Under the pieces are notes generated by a model. The model saw nothing but the letters and a program-made list of their open reading frames with translations, was not told the DNA's origin and ran no database searches. A stretch of 64,000 nt of DNA, taken from Enemella evansiae (GTDB taxonomy: Bacteria; Actinomycetota; Actinomycetes; Propionibacteriales; Propionibacteriaceae). Location of the stretch: NCBI RefSeq assembly GCF_002250705.1, contig NZ_NMVP01000023.1, positions 1 through 64,000 of the forward strand, read 5' to 3'. Each line of letters starts with the position of its first letter. Within the stretch, counting starts at the first letter, position 1. Positions 1-8,786 of this stretch are shown in pieces. The translations under genes and the position numbers were made by a program.

Positions 1-2
1 TG

Positions 3-161
3 GTCATCATCGGCCGGCTGCGCCGCGACCCCGACACCCAGGCCTACTTCCACCGACGCACCAGCGAACACAAGACCCGCGCCGAAACCATCCGATGCCT
101 CAAACGCCACCTCGCCCGCACCATCTACCGAAACCTCAAAACCGACCTCATGACCACTTGA
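3..161 (+). pseudogene. IS110-type transposase, C-terminal end only
   Basis: The first in-frame stretch reads as the last 52 residues of a transposase and ends at TGA 159-161. It contains RLRRDPDTQAYFHRR followed by RCLKRHLARTIYR, the pattern I associate with the C-terminus of IS110-family (DEDD) transposases. The gene enters from the left edge, so the window does not show whether it is intact. No terminal inverted repeat is visible after the stop, as expected for IS110 elements. The call rests on one short motif. Confidence 0.55.
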
Positions 162-177
162 CGATCTATAGGACCGT

Positions 178-324
178 CGCTCGCTGCGCGAGCTACTCGA
201 TGAACGTGAGCAACCGCTCGCTGCGCGAGCTACTCGATGAACGTGGGCAACTGCACGCTGCGCGAGCTACTCGATGAACGTGGGCAACCGCTCGCTGCGC
301 GAGCTACTCGATGAACGTGAGCAG
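178..324. repeat. Four tandem copies of a 37-bp hairpin repeat
   Basis: Units start at 178, 215, 252 and 289. Each reads cgctcgctgcgcgag, then ctactcgatgaacgtg, then a short agcaac or ggcaac linker. The third copy starts tgcacgctg instead of cgctcgctg, and the fourth loses the linker. Within each unit gcgagc and gctcgc can pair around a short loop. The same sequence, inverted, recurs singly near 18026. There are no variable spacers, so it is not a CRISPR. Confidence 0.9.
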
Positions 325-329
325 GACAG

Positions 330-1246
330 TCACCGCGGTGGGCGGCCACCCATCCCGCCACCGCCCGGGGCGGTCGTGGTGTCGATGGCGACCGGCAGCG
401 ACCCGGCGTACCCCGAGGCCACATCCCCAGTCATCGTCGGGAGCTGCAGGTTGACGTCACCGTCGCCGAAGAGGCGGTCGTCGGCCGGCTGGGTGCCGAC
501 CCGGTCCAGATTCCTTGCCGAGTTGGGATAGCGGCCGTCCGCGTACACGGCCGTGAGCATGTCCGCCGGGAAGGCGACCTGTGAGGTGGCGATCGCATTC
601 TGCACATCGGTCGCCGAGGCCAGGTCGCCGAAGACCTCGAAGTGGAAGTGCGTCCACCGCCCCTGATAGCAGCCGGGCACGATCGTGGTGAAGGTGACCC
701 GACCCTGGTCGTCGGCGACCTGGATGCCGCGCAGCCAGGTCTCGTTCTCGACCCCGTCGGTGTACATCGAATAGCCCCCTGCGCGTCGCAGTGCCACAGA
801 TAGACCGCCGCGCCCGCGAACGGCACGTTGCCCTTCGCCATGTCGGTGAGCGTGAACGTGAAGGTCAGCGGTACGCCGGCCACGGGTGTTCCGCCGCCCA
901 GGTTGGTGCGGATGTCGCTGCGCTCGATCCCTGACTGCCGGAGGATGTTCAGGTCTGTGGTGCCGTCCGCTGGGTACGGCCCGTTCGTCTCCTCCGGGAT
1001 CTCTCCCACCGCGGTACCGGAGGTCGCCGCGGCCGACTCCGTGGTCGCACCGACGCCGGTCGTGCACGCCGCCAGCGCCGCCACCCCGCCGGCGCCCAGC
1101 AGCCCCAGCATCCCGCGGCGACTCAGCACGGTCCGGATGTCGAAGGCCGCGCCCTGGTCGATGACCTCCTCGCCGGGCCGGTCGAGCAGTCGTCCCTGGT
1201 ACGCCGGGCCGGCGGGGGTCTGCTTCGGTTCTGGGCTGTTCGTCAT
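330..1246 (-). pseudogene. Intradiol ring-cleavage dioxygenase, Tat lipoprotein, frameshifted
   Basis: Two overlapping minus-strand frames join into one protein of about 305 residues. The start at 1246 (MTNSPEPKQ) follows a GGAGAC ribosome site. Around residues 45-62 is a twin-arginine segment (SRRGMLGLLGAGG) ending in LAAC, so the product should be exported by Tat and lipid-anchored. The catalytic half has the iron-ligand pattern of intradiol dioxygenases: a Tyr in YSMY, the Tyr of PGCY, and two His in THFHFEV. The reading frame breaks at a run of five C on the plus strand (about 776-780); a sixth base would restore YLWHCDAQG-GYSMY. The total length is one base short of a multiple of three. 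This is either a real inactivating slip or a homopolymer error. Secreted relatives act on catechol-like aromatics, but the substrate here cannot be told. Confidence 0.8.
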
Positions 1247-1474
1247 CGGTGTCTCCTGACTGTCACTCGGTCGAGGACGACTCTCCCCCGCATACCTGCC
1301 CACCCACTGTCCCTGCCCTGTCCAACGGCTGTGGACGGGTTCCGGGCAAAGGAAACATTCCGCCAACAATCGTCGACATCGGTTGCGGCCGGGTTGGCCG
1401 AGGCATTTGGGTGGTTCGGGGCACCGGGTTCGCCCTGCCCTGAGTTCGCTCTGCCCATTCTGACTAGGAGAGTC

Positions 1475-4354
1475 ATGCAGATTCCTGGCTGGTTCCGGGG
1501 AGCCGCCGCCACGGCGTGCGCCCTCGGCCTCGTTGCCGGGCCGGTTGCGACGGCGTACGCCGCCCCGACGCCCACCCCGTCACCCTCGACGACGCGCACC
1601 CCCACGCCCACCCCGTCCGCCCAGTCCTCGTCCGCGCAGTCCCCGACCGCGAGCACGACCGCGAGCGCCACGCCGTCGCGTACGCCGGCGAAGGTCAAGG
1701 CGACCCCGGCGGCACAGTGCGTCAACGAGAGCAAGCTGACGCTGCTCGGCTTCAACGACTTCCACGGCCGACTGGCCCAGAGCAACCCGGACACCGTCGG
1801 CTTCTTCGGTGACATCGAGAAGCTGCGCGCCGAGGCCGGCGGCGACGCCAACACGATCCTCTACGGCGCCGGCGACTCGGTCGGCGGTTCGCTGTTCACC
1901 TCCGCCTCGCAGGACGACAATCCGACGATCGACATCCTGAACGCGGCCGGCGTCGACGGCAGCGCGGTCGGCAACCACGAGTTCGACAAGGGCGCCAAGG
2001 ACTTCACCGACCGGATCGTTCCGCGGGCGAAGTTCCCCTACACCGCCGCGAACATCGTCAGCACCAGCACCGGTCAGCCGATCGCCCAGCCCTACACGAT
2101 CTTCGACAAGGCCGGCCTGAAGGTCGCCGTCGTCGGCGCGGTCACCGGGGATCTCGGCTCGCTGGTCTCCCCCGCCGGGATGGAGGGCTGGAAGGTCACC
2201 GATCCGGTGGACGCGGTGAACGCCCAGGTCGCCCAGCTCAAGGACGGCAACCCGGCCAATGGTGAGGCCGACCTGGTGATCGCCTCCTTCCACGAGGGTT
2301 CCCCGGGTTCGACCACCGAACCGACGACCGCCCCGCCGTCGGCGCCGGCGTTCGACCGGATCATCAACGGCACCGATTCGCGGGTGTCGGCGATCCTGAA
2401 CGGCCACACCCACCAGACCTACGCCTACCAGGCCCCGGTCCCCGGGATGACCGGTGTCACCCGTCCGGTCATCCAGACCGGTTCGTACGCCACCAACATC
2501 GGCAAGATCGAACTCGGCTTCGACCCGGCGACCAAGCAGGTCGGCTGCTATTCGGTAACCAACATCAAGTCGACGATGACCTCCGCCACCGCCACGGCCA
2601 CCTATGAGCGGGCCCGGCAGGTGAAGACGATCCTGGACGAGGCGCTCGCCCAGGCGAAGGTTGTCGGCTCCCAGGTCGTCGGTGAGGCCACCGCGCCGAT
2701 CGCCCGCGAGGCCGGCGCGAGCCGCAACCGCGAGTCGGTGATGAGCGACACCGTCGCGCAGATGTTCTATGACCAGCTGTCGGCAGGCAACCCGAACTTC
2801 ATCGGCATGCAGAACCCCGGTGGCACCCGCGCCGACATCAACGCCGGCGAGATCACCTACGAGGAGGCCGCCTCGATCCTGCCGTTCGCCAACTCGCTGA
2901 TGACCACCGAGATCACCGGTGCCCAGCTGAAGACGGTGCTGGAGCAGCAGTGGCAGCGCGATGCCGCCGGCAACGTGCCGTCGCGGCCCTACCTGCAGCT
3001 CGGACTGTCGCGGAACGTCAGCTACACCTACGACGCCTCCCGCGCCGAGGGCGATCGGATCACCTCGATCGCGATCAACGGCAAGGCAGTGGATCCGGCC
3101 GCGAAGTACACCGTCGGTTCCGGCTCCTTCCTGATCGCCGGCGGCGACAACTTCTTCGAGCTCGGCAAGGGCACCAACACCAGGGACTCCGGCCGGGTGG
3201 ACCTGGAGGCGTTCGTCGACTGGGTGAAGAAGAACACCCCGCTGTCGCCGAGCTACGCCCGCCAGTCGGTGTCGATGACCCCGAAGGCCGACGTGCTCGA
3301 GGAGGGGAAGGCGACGACCTTCAGACTCGGCGTACCGAGCACGGTCGCCCCGGACACCATCGACATGACCGTCAACGGCACCACCGCCCCGCCGCAGCCG
3401 AACACCAGGGTGGTCGCGACCATCAACGACCAGCAGGTCGGTGAGGCCGCGATCAGCAACGGCCAGGGTGAGCTGACGGTGACCCTGCCCGCGGGAATGC
3501 CGGCCGGCCCGGCGATCCTGAAGCTGGTCGCCAGCCCGACCAACACCACCGCCTACGTCCCGGTCACCCTGCAGCCGGCGTACGGTCCGCTCGGCAAGCC
3601 GATCGGCAACAAGTTCTGCGGGCTGCGCGACGGCGGCTGCGGTCAGCACTTCGAGAACGGTTCGGTCTATTCCTCGCCGAACACCGGTGAGCACGTGGTG
3701 AAGGGCGCGATCCGCGACAAGTGGGCCGCGACCGGCTGGGAGACCGGCAAGCTGGGCTACCCGACGAGCGATGAGTTCTGCGGGCTGCGCGACGGCGGCT
3801 GTGCCCAGCGCTTCGAGGGCGGGCTCATCTACTGGACCCCGGCAACCGGCGCGTACCCGGTCTGGGGTGCGATCTCGGTGGCGTACGCCGACGTGCGCTG
3901 GGAGACCAGCAAGCTCGGTTACCCCACCTCCGATGAGTTCTGCGGACTCCGCGACGGTGGTTGCGCCCAGCGCTTCACCGGCGGCCTGATCTACTGGTCG
4001 CCGGCGTCCGGACCGGCCCCGGTCTGGGGAGCGATCGGGCAGAAGTACGCCGACCTGGGCTGGGAGACCGGTCAGCTCGGCTACCCGCTCGGCGGGGAGT
4101 TCTGCGGACTCCGCGACGGCGGTTGCGCCCAGCGCTTCCAGGGCGGCTCGATCTACTGGAGCCCCGCCTCCGGCGCCCACCAGTCCTGGGGCCTGATCCG
4201 CGACTACTGGGCCGGCAACGGCTGGGAGACCGGCCGCTTCGGCTACCCGGTCTGGGACGAGCAGTGCGCCCCCAACGGCGACGCCTGGGAATGCCGCCAG
4301 TCCTACCAGGGCGGTGTGATCACCTACAACAGCCGGACCGGGATGCGCGGCTGA
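1475..4354 (+). CDS. Secreted UshA-like 5'-nucleotidase/metallophosphatase with LGFP repeats
   Basis: A 959-residue exported enzyme; the ATG at 1475 follows AGGAG. Order: signal peptide (about 1-30), Pro/Thr-rich linker (30-75), calcineurin-type metallophosphatase domain with GFNDFHG near 90, GDSVGG, GNHEFD near 166 and NGHTHQ near 309 (metal ligands), 5'-nucleotidase C-terminal domain (about 400-595), a beta-sandwich-like linker (600-700), and five LGFP repeats (about 700-959). The family hydrolyses extracellular nucleotides or UDP-sugars to supply nucleoside and phosphate. LGFP repeats are thought to hold enzymes on the cell wall. Each repeat here carries a CGLRDGGC or similar Cys pair, compatible with a disulfide. 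The last repeats and the terminator are almost identical to those of the next gene. A longer in-frame upstream extension exists but lacks a signal peptide at its start. Confidence 0.9.
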   Translation: MQIPGWFRGAAATACALGLVAGPVATAYAAPTPTPSPSTTRTPTPTPSAQSSSAQSPTASTTASATPSRTPAKVKATPAAQCVNESKLTLLGFNDFHGRLAQSNPDTVGFFGDIEKLRAEAGGDANTILYGAGDSVGGSLFTSASQDDNPTIDILNAAGVDGSAVGNHEFDKGAKDFTDRIVPRAKFPYTAANIVSTSTGQPIAQPYTIFDKAGLKVAVVGAVTGDLGSLVSPAGMEGWKVTDPVDAVNAQVAQLKDGNPANGEADLVIASFHEGSPGSTTEPTTAPPSAPAFDRIINGTDSRVSAILNGHTHQTYAYQAPVPGMTGVTRPVIQTGSYATNIGKIELGFDPATKQVGCYSVTNIKSTMTSATATATYERARQVKTILDEALAQAKVVGSQVVGEATAPIAREAGASRNRESVMSDTVAQMFYDQLSAGNPNFIGMQNPGGTRADINAGEITYEEAASILPFANSLMTTEITGAQLKTVLEQQWQRDAAGNVPSRPYLQLGLSRNVSYTYDASRAEGDRITSIAINGKAVDPAAKYTVGSGSFLIAGGDNFFELGKGTNTRDSGRVDLEAFVDWVKKNTPLSPSYARQSVSMTPKADVLEEGKATTFRLGVPSTVAPDTIDMTVNGTTAPPQPNTRVVATINDQQVGEAAISNGQGELTVTLPAGMPAGPAILKLVASPTNTTAYVPVTLQPAYGPLGKPIGNKFCGLRDGGCGQHFENGSVYSSPNTGEHVVKGAIRDKWAATGWETGKLGYPTSDEFCGLRDGGCAQRFEGGLIYWTPATGAYPVWGAISVAYADVRWETSKLGYPTSDEFCGLRDGGCAQRFTGGLIYWSPASGPAPVWGAIGQKYADLGWETGQLGYPLGGEFCGLRDGGCAQRFQGGSIYWSPASGAHQSWGLIRDYWAGNGWETGRFGYPVWDEQCAPNGDAWECRQSYQGGVITYNSRTGMRG

Positions 4355-4407
4355 CCCACCGCACACCCCGAACCGACGGCGCCCTCTCCACCCGGAGGGG
4401 GCGCCGT
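4031..4407 (+). repeat. Left copy of a 377-bp near-identical direct repeat
   Basis: Covers the last LGFP repeats, the stop codon and the terminator of the nucleotidase gene. It matches 6229-6605 with no length change; I see four base differences (two in a CGLRDGGC codon pair, two in the ITYN/IVYN codons). Upstream of 4031 the two genes diverge clearly. Confidence 0.9.
4375..4407. terminator. Rho-independent-type hairpin after the nucleotidase gene
   Basis: acggcgccctc and gagggggcgccgt pair around a short loop 21 bp after the stop. There is no long T tract, as is common in high-GC actinobacteria. It is copied exactly at 6573-6605. Confidence 0.75.
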
Positions 4408-4545
4408 TGGCGTACCCGGAGATAACGAACCGGCAACTGTTCCTCGCAACTGCTCTTATCGGCCGCTCACCAGGTGGTCGACTACGTCTTGGCGCACTGT
4501 TCGGGGCGCGCCGACACGGGGACACAGGACACGGGGAGTCCGACG

Positions 4546-6552
4546 ATGCAGTCATGGCAACGGAGCATGCTCGGCGGTCTGCTGGCCGCAACACTCGGTC
4601 TGGCGTTGAGCACGCCGGCGTACGGGGCACCGACACCGACACCGACCGGGACACCGAGGACGGCGACCGCGAAACCCACACCGACCCGGACGGCGACACC
4701 GACCCGGACGGCGACACCCACACCAGCGGCGACACCGACGCCGACGGCCGCGCGCACGGCGGCGCGGGCATCCGCACCGCGGGTCGGCACGCTGAGCCAG
4801 GAGTTCGACGGCCCGGCCGGCTCCGCCCCCGACCCGACGGTCTGGGGTTACGAGGTCGGCCGCGGCTTCCAGGGCTGGGGCAACTGGGAGAAGCAGTTCT
4901 ACACCGACAGCCGGCACAACTCGTGGGTCGACGGGCAGGGGAACCTGGCGATCCAGGCCAAGTACGAGCAACCGGGCGCGACCATGCAGTACGGCGACGA
5001 TGCGGGCAACTCGAACTACTGGGAGACCCAGTGGACCTCGGCCCGATTGGTCACCAGGGACAAATTCCAGTTCACCTACGGCCGCGCCGAGGCCCGGATC
5101 AAGGTGCCGCAGGGCACCGGGATGTGGCCGGCGTTCTGGTCGCTGGGCAGCGACAACGCCACCAACCCGTGGCCGGACTCGGGCGAGATCGACATCTTCG
5201 AGGGCGCTTCGTGGAATCGGAACTCCACTCTCTCCAACGTCTTCGGCGGGCCGTCCTGGGACAATTTCCGCTCGATCCCGAAGTGGACCGATGTGGGCGC
5301 CCCGCTCGGTGCCGGCTTCCACACCGTCGCGGTCGAGTGGACCCCCGACACGCTGCAGTTCTTCATCGACGGTCAGCTGCACCACGAGGTGACGCGGGCC
5401 AACATGGGCAGCGACTGGCGGGCGGACAAGGCGAACTACCTGATCCTCAACGTCGCGGTCGGCGGCAACTTCGGCGGCCCGTTCGACGCGAACAGCGGTT
5501 CGGACGCGACGATGCTCGTCGACTACGTCCGGGTCACCGACAACCAGCAGGTGCAGCAGACCGGCCCGCTGGCGATCAGCCGGTCCTGGACCGCCAACGG
5601 CGGGCTGGCAGGCAAGCTGGGTGACACCCCGCGCGATCGGGCCACCACCCGCTGTGATCTGCGCGACGGCGGCTGCGTACAGGCCTTCACCGGTGGCCTC
5701 GGCTACTGGTCACCGAGCAGCGGGGCGCATCCGGTCTGGGGCGAGATCGGCAAGAAGTACGCCCAACTCGGCTGGGAGACCAGCACGCTGGGTTACCCGA
5801 CCTCCGATGAGTTCTGCGGGCTCCGCGGCGGAGGCTGCGGGCAGGCGTTCCAGGGCGGCATGCTCTATTGGTCGCCCGCCACCGGGGCGTACGCCGTCTG
5901 GGGTGAGATCGGCAAGAAGTACGCCCAACTCGGTTGGGAGACCAGCACGCTGGGCTACCCGATCAGCGACGAGTTCTGCGGGCTCCGCGACGGCGGCTGC
6001 GCCCAGCGGTTCTCCGGCGGGTTGATCTATTGGACCCCGGCAACCGGGGCCCACCCGGTCTGGGGCGCGATCGGACAGCGGTACGCGGACCTCCGCTGGG
6101 AGAACAGCCCGCTGGGTTACCCGACCAGCGACGAGTTCTGCGGACTCCGCGACGGCGGCTGCGGGCAACGGTTCTCCGGTGGCTACATCTACTGGACGCC
6201 CGGCACCGGTGCCAGCCCGGTGTGGGGTGCGATCGGGCAGAAGTACGCCGACCTGGGCTGGGAGACCGGTCAGCTCGGCTACCCGCTCGGCGGGGAGTTC
6301 TGCGGTCTGCGCGACGGCGGTTGCGCCCAGCGCTTCCAGGGCGGCTCGATCTACTGGAGCCCCGCCTCCGGCGCCCACCAGTCCTGGGGCCTGATCCGCG
6401 ACTACTGGGCCGGCAACGGCTGGGAGACCGGCCGCTTCGGCTACCCGGTCTGGGACGAGCAGTGCGCCCCCAACGGCGACGCCTGGGAATGCCGCCAGTC
6501 CTACCAGGGCGGTGTGATCGTCTACAACAGCCGGACCGGGATGCGCGGCTGA
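4546..6552 (+). CDS. Secreted GH16 endo-beta-1,3-glucanase-like enzyme with LGFP repeats
   Basis: 668 residues from ATG 4546, preceded by GGGGAG. A signal peptide (1-28, ending PAYGA) and a PT-rich linker lead into a glycoside hydrolase family 16 domain (about 85-335). The catalytic ExDxxE signature is GEIDIFE near residues 213-219; around it MWPAFWSLG and the W-rich N-terminal part (WGNWEKQFYT) are typical of laminarinase-like GH16 enzymes, so the likely substrate is beta-1,3-glucan outside the cell. Six LGFP repeats with paired Cys follow (about 350-668), presumably tethering the enzyme to the wall. Its neighbour upstream has the same architecture with a different enzyme domain. The linker differs from the neighbour's, so only the tail is shared closely. 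Confidence 0.92.
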   Translation: MQSWQRSMLGGLLAATLGLALSTPAYGAPTPTPTGTPRTATAKPTPTRTATPTRTATPTPAATPTPTAARTAARASAPRVGTLSQEFDGPAGSAPDPTVWGYEVGRGFQGWGNWEKQFYTDSRHNSWVDGQGNLAIQAKYEQPGATMQYGDDAGNSNYWETQWTSARLVTRDKFQFTYGRAEARIKVPQGTGMWPAFWSLGSDNATNPWPDSGEIDIFEGASWNRNSTLSNVFGGPSWDNFRSIPKWTDVGAPLGAGFHTVAVEWTPDTLQFFIDGQLHHEVTRANMGSDWRADKANYLILNVAVGGNFGGPFDANSGSDATMLVDYVRVTDNQQVQQTGPLAISRSWTANGGLAGKLGDTPRDRATTRCDLRDGGCVQAFTGGLGYWSPSSGAHPVWGEIGKKYAQLGWETSTLGYPTSDEFCGLRGGGCGQAFQGGMLYWSPATGAYAVWGEIGKKYAQLGWETSTLGYPISDEFCGLRDGGCAQRFSGGLIYWTPATGAHPVWGAIGQRYADLRWENSPLGYPTSDEFCGLRDGGCGQRFSGGYIYWTPGTGASPVWGAIGQKYADLGWETGQLGYPLGGEFCGLRDGGCAQRFQGGSIYWSPASGAHQSWGLIRDYWAGNGWETGRFGYPVWDEQCAPNGDAWECRQSYQGGVIVYNSRTGMRG

Positions 6553-6605
6553 CCCACCGCACACCCCGAACCGACGGCGCCCTCTCCACCCGGAGGGGGC
6601 GCCGT
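6229..6605 (+). repeat. Right copy of the 377-bp near-identical direct repeat
   Basis: Covers the final LGFP repeats, stop codon and terminator of the GH16 gene, and matches 4031-4407. The 2.2-kb spacing and shared terminator suggest a recent tandem duplication of a gene tail or gene conversion. Confidence 0.9.
6573..6605. terminator. Hairpin terminator after the GH16 gene
   Basis: Same stem as at 4375-4407: acggcgccctc with gagggggcgccgt, 21 bp after the stop. Confidence 0.75.
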
Positions 6606-6671
6606 CTGCATATCTGCGTCGCGCGGGGGCATTGCTACGGTCGAGCGCTACAACGCCAGAGAGGATTGCAG

Positions 6672-7538
6672 ATGACCGACTCCACGAGCAGCCAGGATCG
6701 CAAGCCGACGCCGGATCCGGCCGAGAACGACGCGTACTTCCCGAGCCCCTACTCGCTGTCCCAGTACACCGCGGACAAGACGGACTTCGACGGTCTGGGC
6801 ACCGAGGACACCTACACCGGCGGGCGCTGGAAGGTCTTGGTCATCGCGACCGAGGAACGCTACATGCTGATGACCAATGAGAAGTTCTTCTCCACCGGCA
6901 ATCATCCGGTCGAGACGCTGCTGCCGATCCACCACATCGCCAAGGCTGGTTACGGGATCGACGTCGCCACCATCGACGGCGGGCCCGGGAAGTTCGAGTG
7001 GTGGGCGTACCCCGACGCCGATGACGCGGTCAACGAGACCTGGGAGGCGACCAAGGAGAAGTTCAAGTCGCCGCTGACGTTGTCGGAGGTGATCGCCGGC
7101 GGTCTCGACGACTACGCCGCGATCTTCGTCCCGGGTGGCCACGGTGCGATGAACGTCATCCCGTTCAGCACCGACGTGCAGGCCGCGCTGGAATACTTCC
7201 TGACCAACGACCGGTTGATCATCACGCTCTGCCACGGGCCCGCGGCGCTGCTGGCCGCCGGGATCGACAGGGACAGCAACCCGTTCGCCGGCTATCGGAT
7301 CGAGGCCTTCCCCGATTCGCTCGACTTCGGCGCGAACCTGGAGATCGGGTACCTGCCCGGCCCGATGCCGTGGAAGCTCGGGGAGACGCTGCGCAAGGAC
7401 GGGATCGAGGTCGTCAACGACGACATGAGTGGTGCCACCACCCGTGACCGGAACCTGCTGACCGGGGACAGCCCGCTGGCCGCCAACCAGCTCGGCAAGG
7501 ATTCGGTGGAGGCCCTGCTGGCCCAGTTCGGCGACTGA
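6672..7538 (+). CDS. hchA: Hsp31/HchA-type glyoxalase III and protein deglycase
   Basis: 288 residues, start ATG 6672 after GAGAGG. The whole length fits Hsp31 of the DJ-1/PfpI superfamily, including the long N-terminal region (WKVLVIATEERYMLMTN, FFSTGNHPVE) that separates HchA from short DJ-1 proteins. The nucleophilic Cys is in LCHGPAAL near residue 186, followed by the family His. Known members convert methylglyoxal to lactate without glutathione and act as holdases; the product should be cytosolic. It is transcribed alone between two terminators. A second, shorter DJ-1-like protein lies at 51775-52344. Confidence 0.93.
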   Translation: MTDSTSSQDRKPTPDPAENDAYFPSPYSLSQYTADKTDFDGLGTEDTYTGGRWKVLVIATEERYMLMTNEKFFSTGNHPVETLLPIHHIAKAGYGIDVATIDGGPGKFEWWAYPDADDAVNETWEATKEKFKSPLTLSEVIAGGLDDYAAIFVPGGHGAMNVIPFSTDVQAALEYFLTNDRLIITLCHGPAALLAAGIDRDSNPFAGYRIEAFPDSLDFGANLEIGYLPGPMPWKLGETLRKDGIEVVNDDMSGATTRDRNLLTGDSPLAANQLGKDSVEALLAQFGD

Positions 7539-7559
7539 ACTCGCGGCCCCGGCAACGGC

Positions 7560-7593
7560 AACGGCGCTCCCTCCACGCGGAGGGAGCGCCGTT
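7560..7593. terminator. Bidirectional hairpin terminator
   Basis: aacggcgctccctc and gagggagcgccgtt form a 14-bp perfect stem with a six-base loop. It lies between hchA (plus) and the convergent secreted-protein gene (minus) and can serve both. Confidence 0.8.
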
Positions 7594-7613
7594 GGCGTTC
7601 GGGCTGGTGCTAC

Positions 7614-8786
7614 TCAGACACCGGTGCTGGACAGGCCACCGGCGGTCTCCGGCATCCCCGGCTGACCGGGCGTCCCCGGGTGGTCCGGGTGTGCCGGGTG
7701 GGCCGGATGTGCCGGGTGGTCACCGGGCGGGCACGGGTTCTCCGGCGTCCCCGGGTGTCCCGGGTGACCCGGGTGGACCGGGTGCTCACCGGGCGGGCAC
7801 GGCGTCGGGGTGTGACCCGGCTTGGTCGGCGTCATGGTCGGCGTCGGCGTGACCGGCTTGGTCGGGGTCATCGTCGGGGTCGGCGTGACCGGCTTGGTCG
7901 GCGTCGGGGTCGCGGTCGGCGGCTTCACCAGGGCCGGGCAGACGACGTTGGGATCACCCAGGTTCAGGTCCTCCACCTTGGTCTGGTCGTGCACCCAGAT
8001 GCCGAGCGGGATCTCGTGCTCGGTCGACGGGCCACCGATCTGGAAGCGCCACTTGCCGGAGTTGCCCAGCTTGTTGCAGTAGACCTGCTTCAGCTTGCCC
8101 GGCTGGGTCGGCGTCGCGGTCGGCTTCGGCGTCATCGGCGGGGTCATCGTCGGCGTGGGCGATGCCGTGGGCTTCGGCGACGTGGTCGGCGTGGGCGATG
8201 CGGTCGGCTTCGGCGACGTGGTCGGCGTGGGCGACGCGGTCGGCTTCGGCGAGGTGGTCGGCGTCGCGGTCGGCGGGTTCACGATCGTCGGGCAGTAGAC
8301 GTTCGCGTCACCGAGCATCGCGGTGGCCTCGGCCTCGCTCTGGGCGTACTGGCCGGTGGGGTACTCGTGCTCGGTCGACTGGCCGCCGATCGAATACTTG
8401 TACTTGCCCGAGTTGCCCAGCTTGTTGCAGTAGATCTGCTGCAGCTGACCGTTGTTGCCGGGGCTGCGGGTCGCGGTCGGCGTCGACGTGGTCGTCGTGG
8501 TCGTCGTCGGCTTCGACGTGGTCGTCGTCTTGGTCGGCTTGGGCGACTTGGTCGGCTTGCCGGGCGCCTCAGCAGTGGGCTTGCTGGTCTGAGTGGGCTT
8601 CTGCGTCGCGGTGGGCTTGCCCTGGGCGCTCGGCGTCGTCGCTGCCGCACCGGGCGTGGGCGTTGTGCCAGCCGCGTTCGCCGCGACCGCTCCAACCCCG
8701 GCAGTCACGAGCCCGATCACCGACATGGCGATCAGGGAACGCGATCTGGGGGTTCCGTGGTTTTTATGGTCAGGCATTATCTGCAC
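7614..8786 (-). CDS. Secreted Pro/Thr-rich protein with two Cys-bearing modules (unknown function)
   Basis: 390 residues from GTG 8786; ATG 8777 (MPDHKNHG) is an equal alternative, since the GAAGG ahead is close to the first and far from the second. An export signal (about 10-40, ending ANAAG) is followed by a Thr/Pro/Lys linker, module 1 (YCNKLGNSGKYKYSIGG, STEHEYPTG, LGDANVYCP), a linker of repeated TTSPKPTASPTP, module 2 with the same layout (YCNKLGNSGKWRF, STEHEIPLG, LGDPNVVCP), and a Pro/His/Gly-rich tail (HPGHPGHPG, HPAHPAHPA). Each module has two Cys about 50 residues apart. I recognise no family. The protein ends with LSSTGV, reminiscent of a sortase motif, but no membrane segment follows. 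Confidence 0.7.
   Translation of the reverse strand: MQIMPDHKNHGTPRSRSLIAMSVIGLVTAGVGAVAANAAGTTPTPGAAATTPSAQGKPTATQKPTQTSKPTAEAPGKPTKSPKPTKTTTTSKPTTTTTTTSTPTATRSPGNNGQLQQIYCNKLGNSGKYKYSIGGQSTEHEYPTGQYAQSEAEATAMLGDANVYCPTIVNPPTATPTTSPKPTASPTPTTSPKPTASPTPTTSPKPTASPTPTMTPPMTPKPTATPTQPGKLKQVYCNKLGNSGKWRFQIGGPSTEHEIPLGIWVHDQTKVEDLNLGDPNVVCPALVKPPTATPTPTKPVTPTPTMTPTKPVTPTPTMTPTKPGHTPTPCPPGEHPVHPGHPGHPGTPENPCPPGDHPAHPAHPAHPDHPGTPGQPGMPETAGGLSSTGV

Noticed and set aside
178..324. Possible CRISPR array
   Set aside because: Copies are contiguous with only a six-base constant linker, no unique spacers and no cas genes.
1580..4777. 1065-residue minus-strand frame across the nucleotidase gene
   Set aside because: Antisense shadow; the plus strand has clear domains, signal peptide and ribosome site.
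7614..7640. LSSTGV as a sortase signal
   Set aside because: The protein stops directly after it; there is no hydrophobic segment or basic tail.
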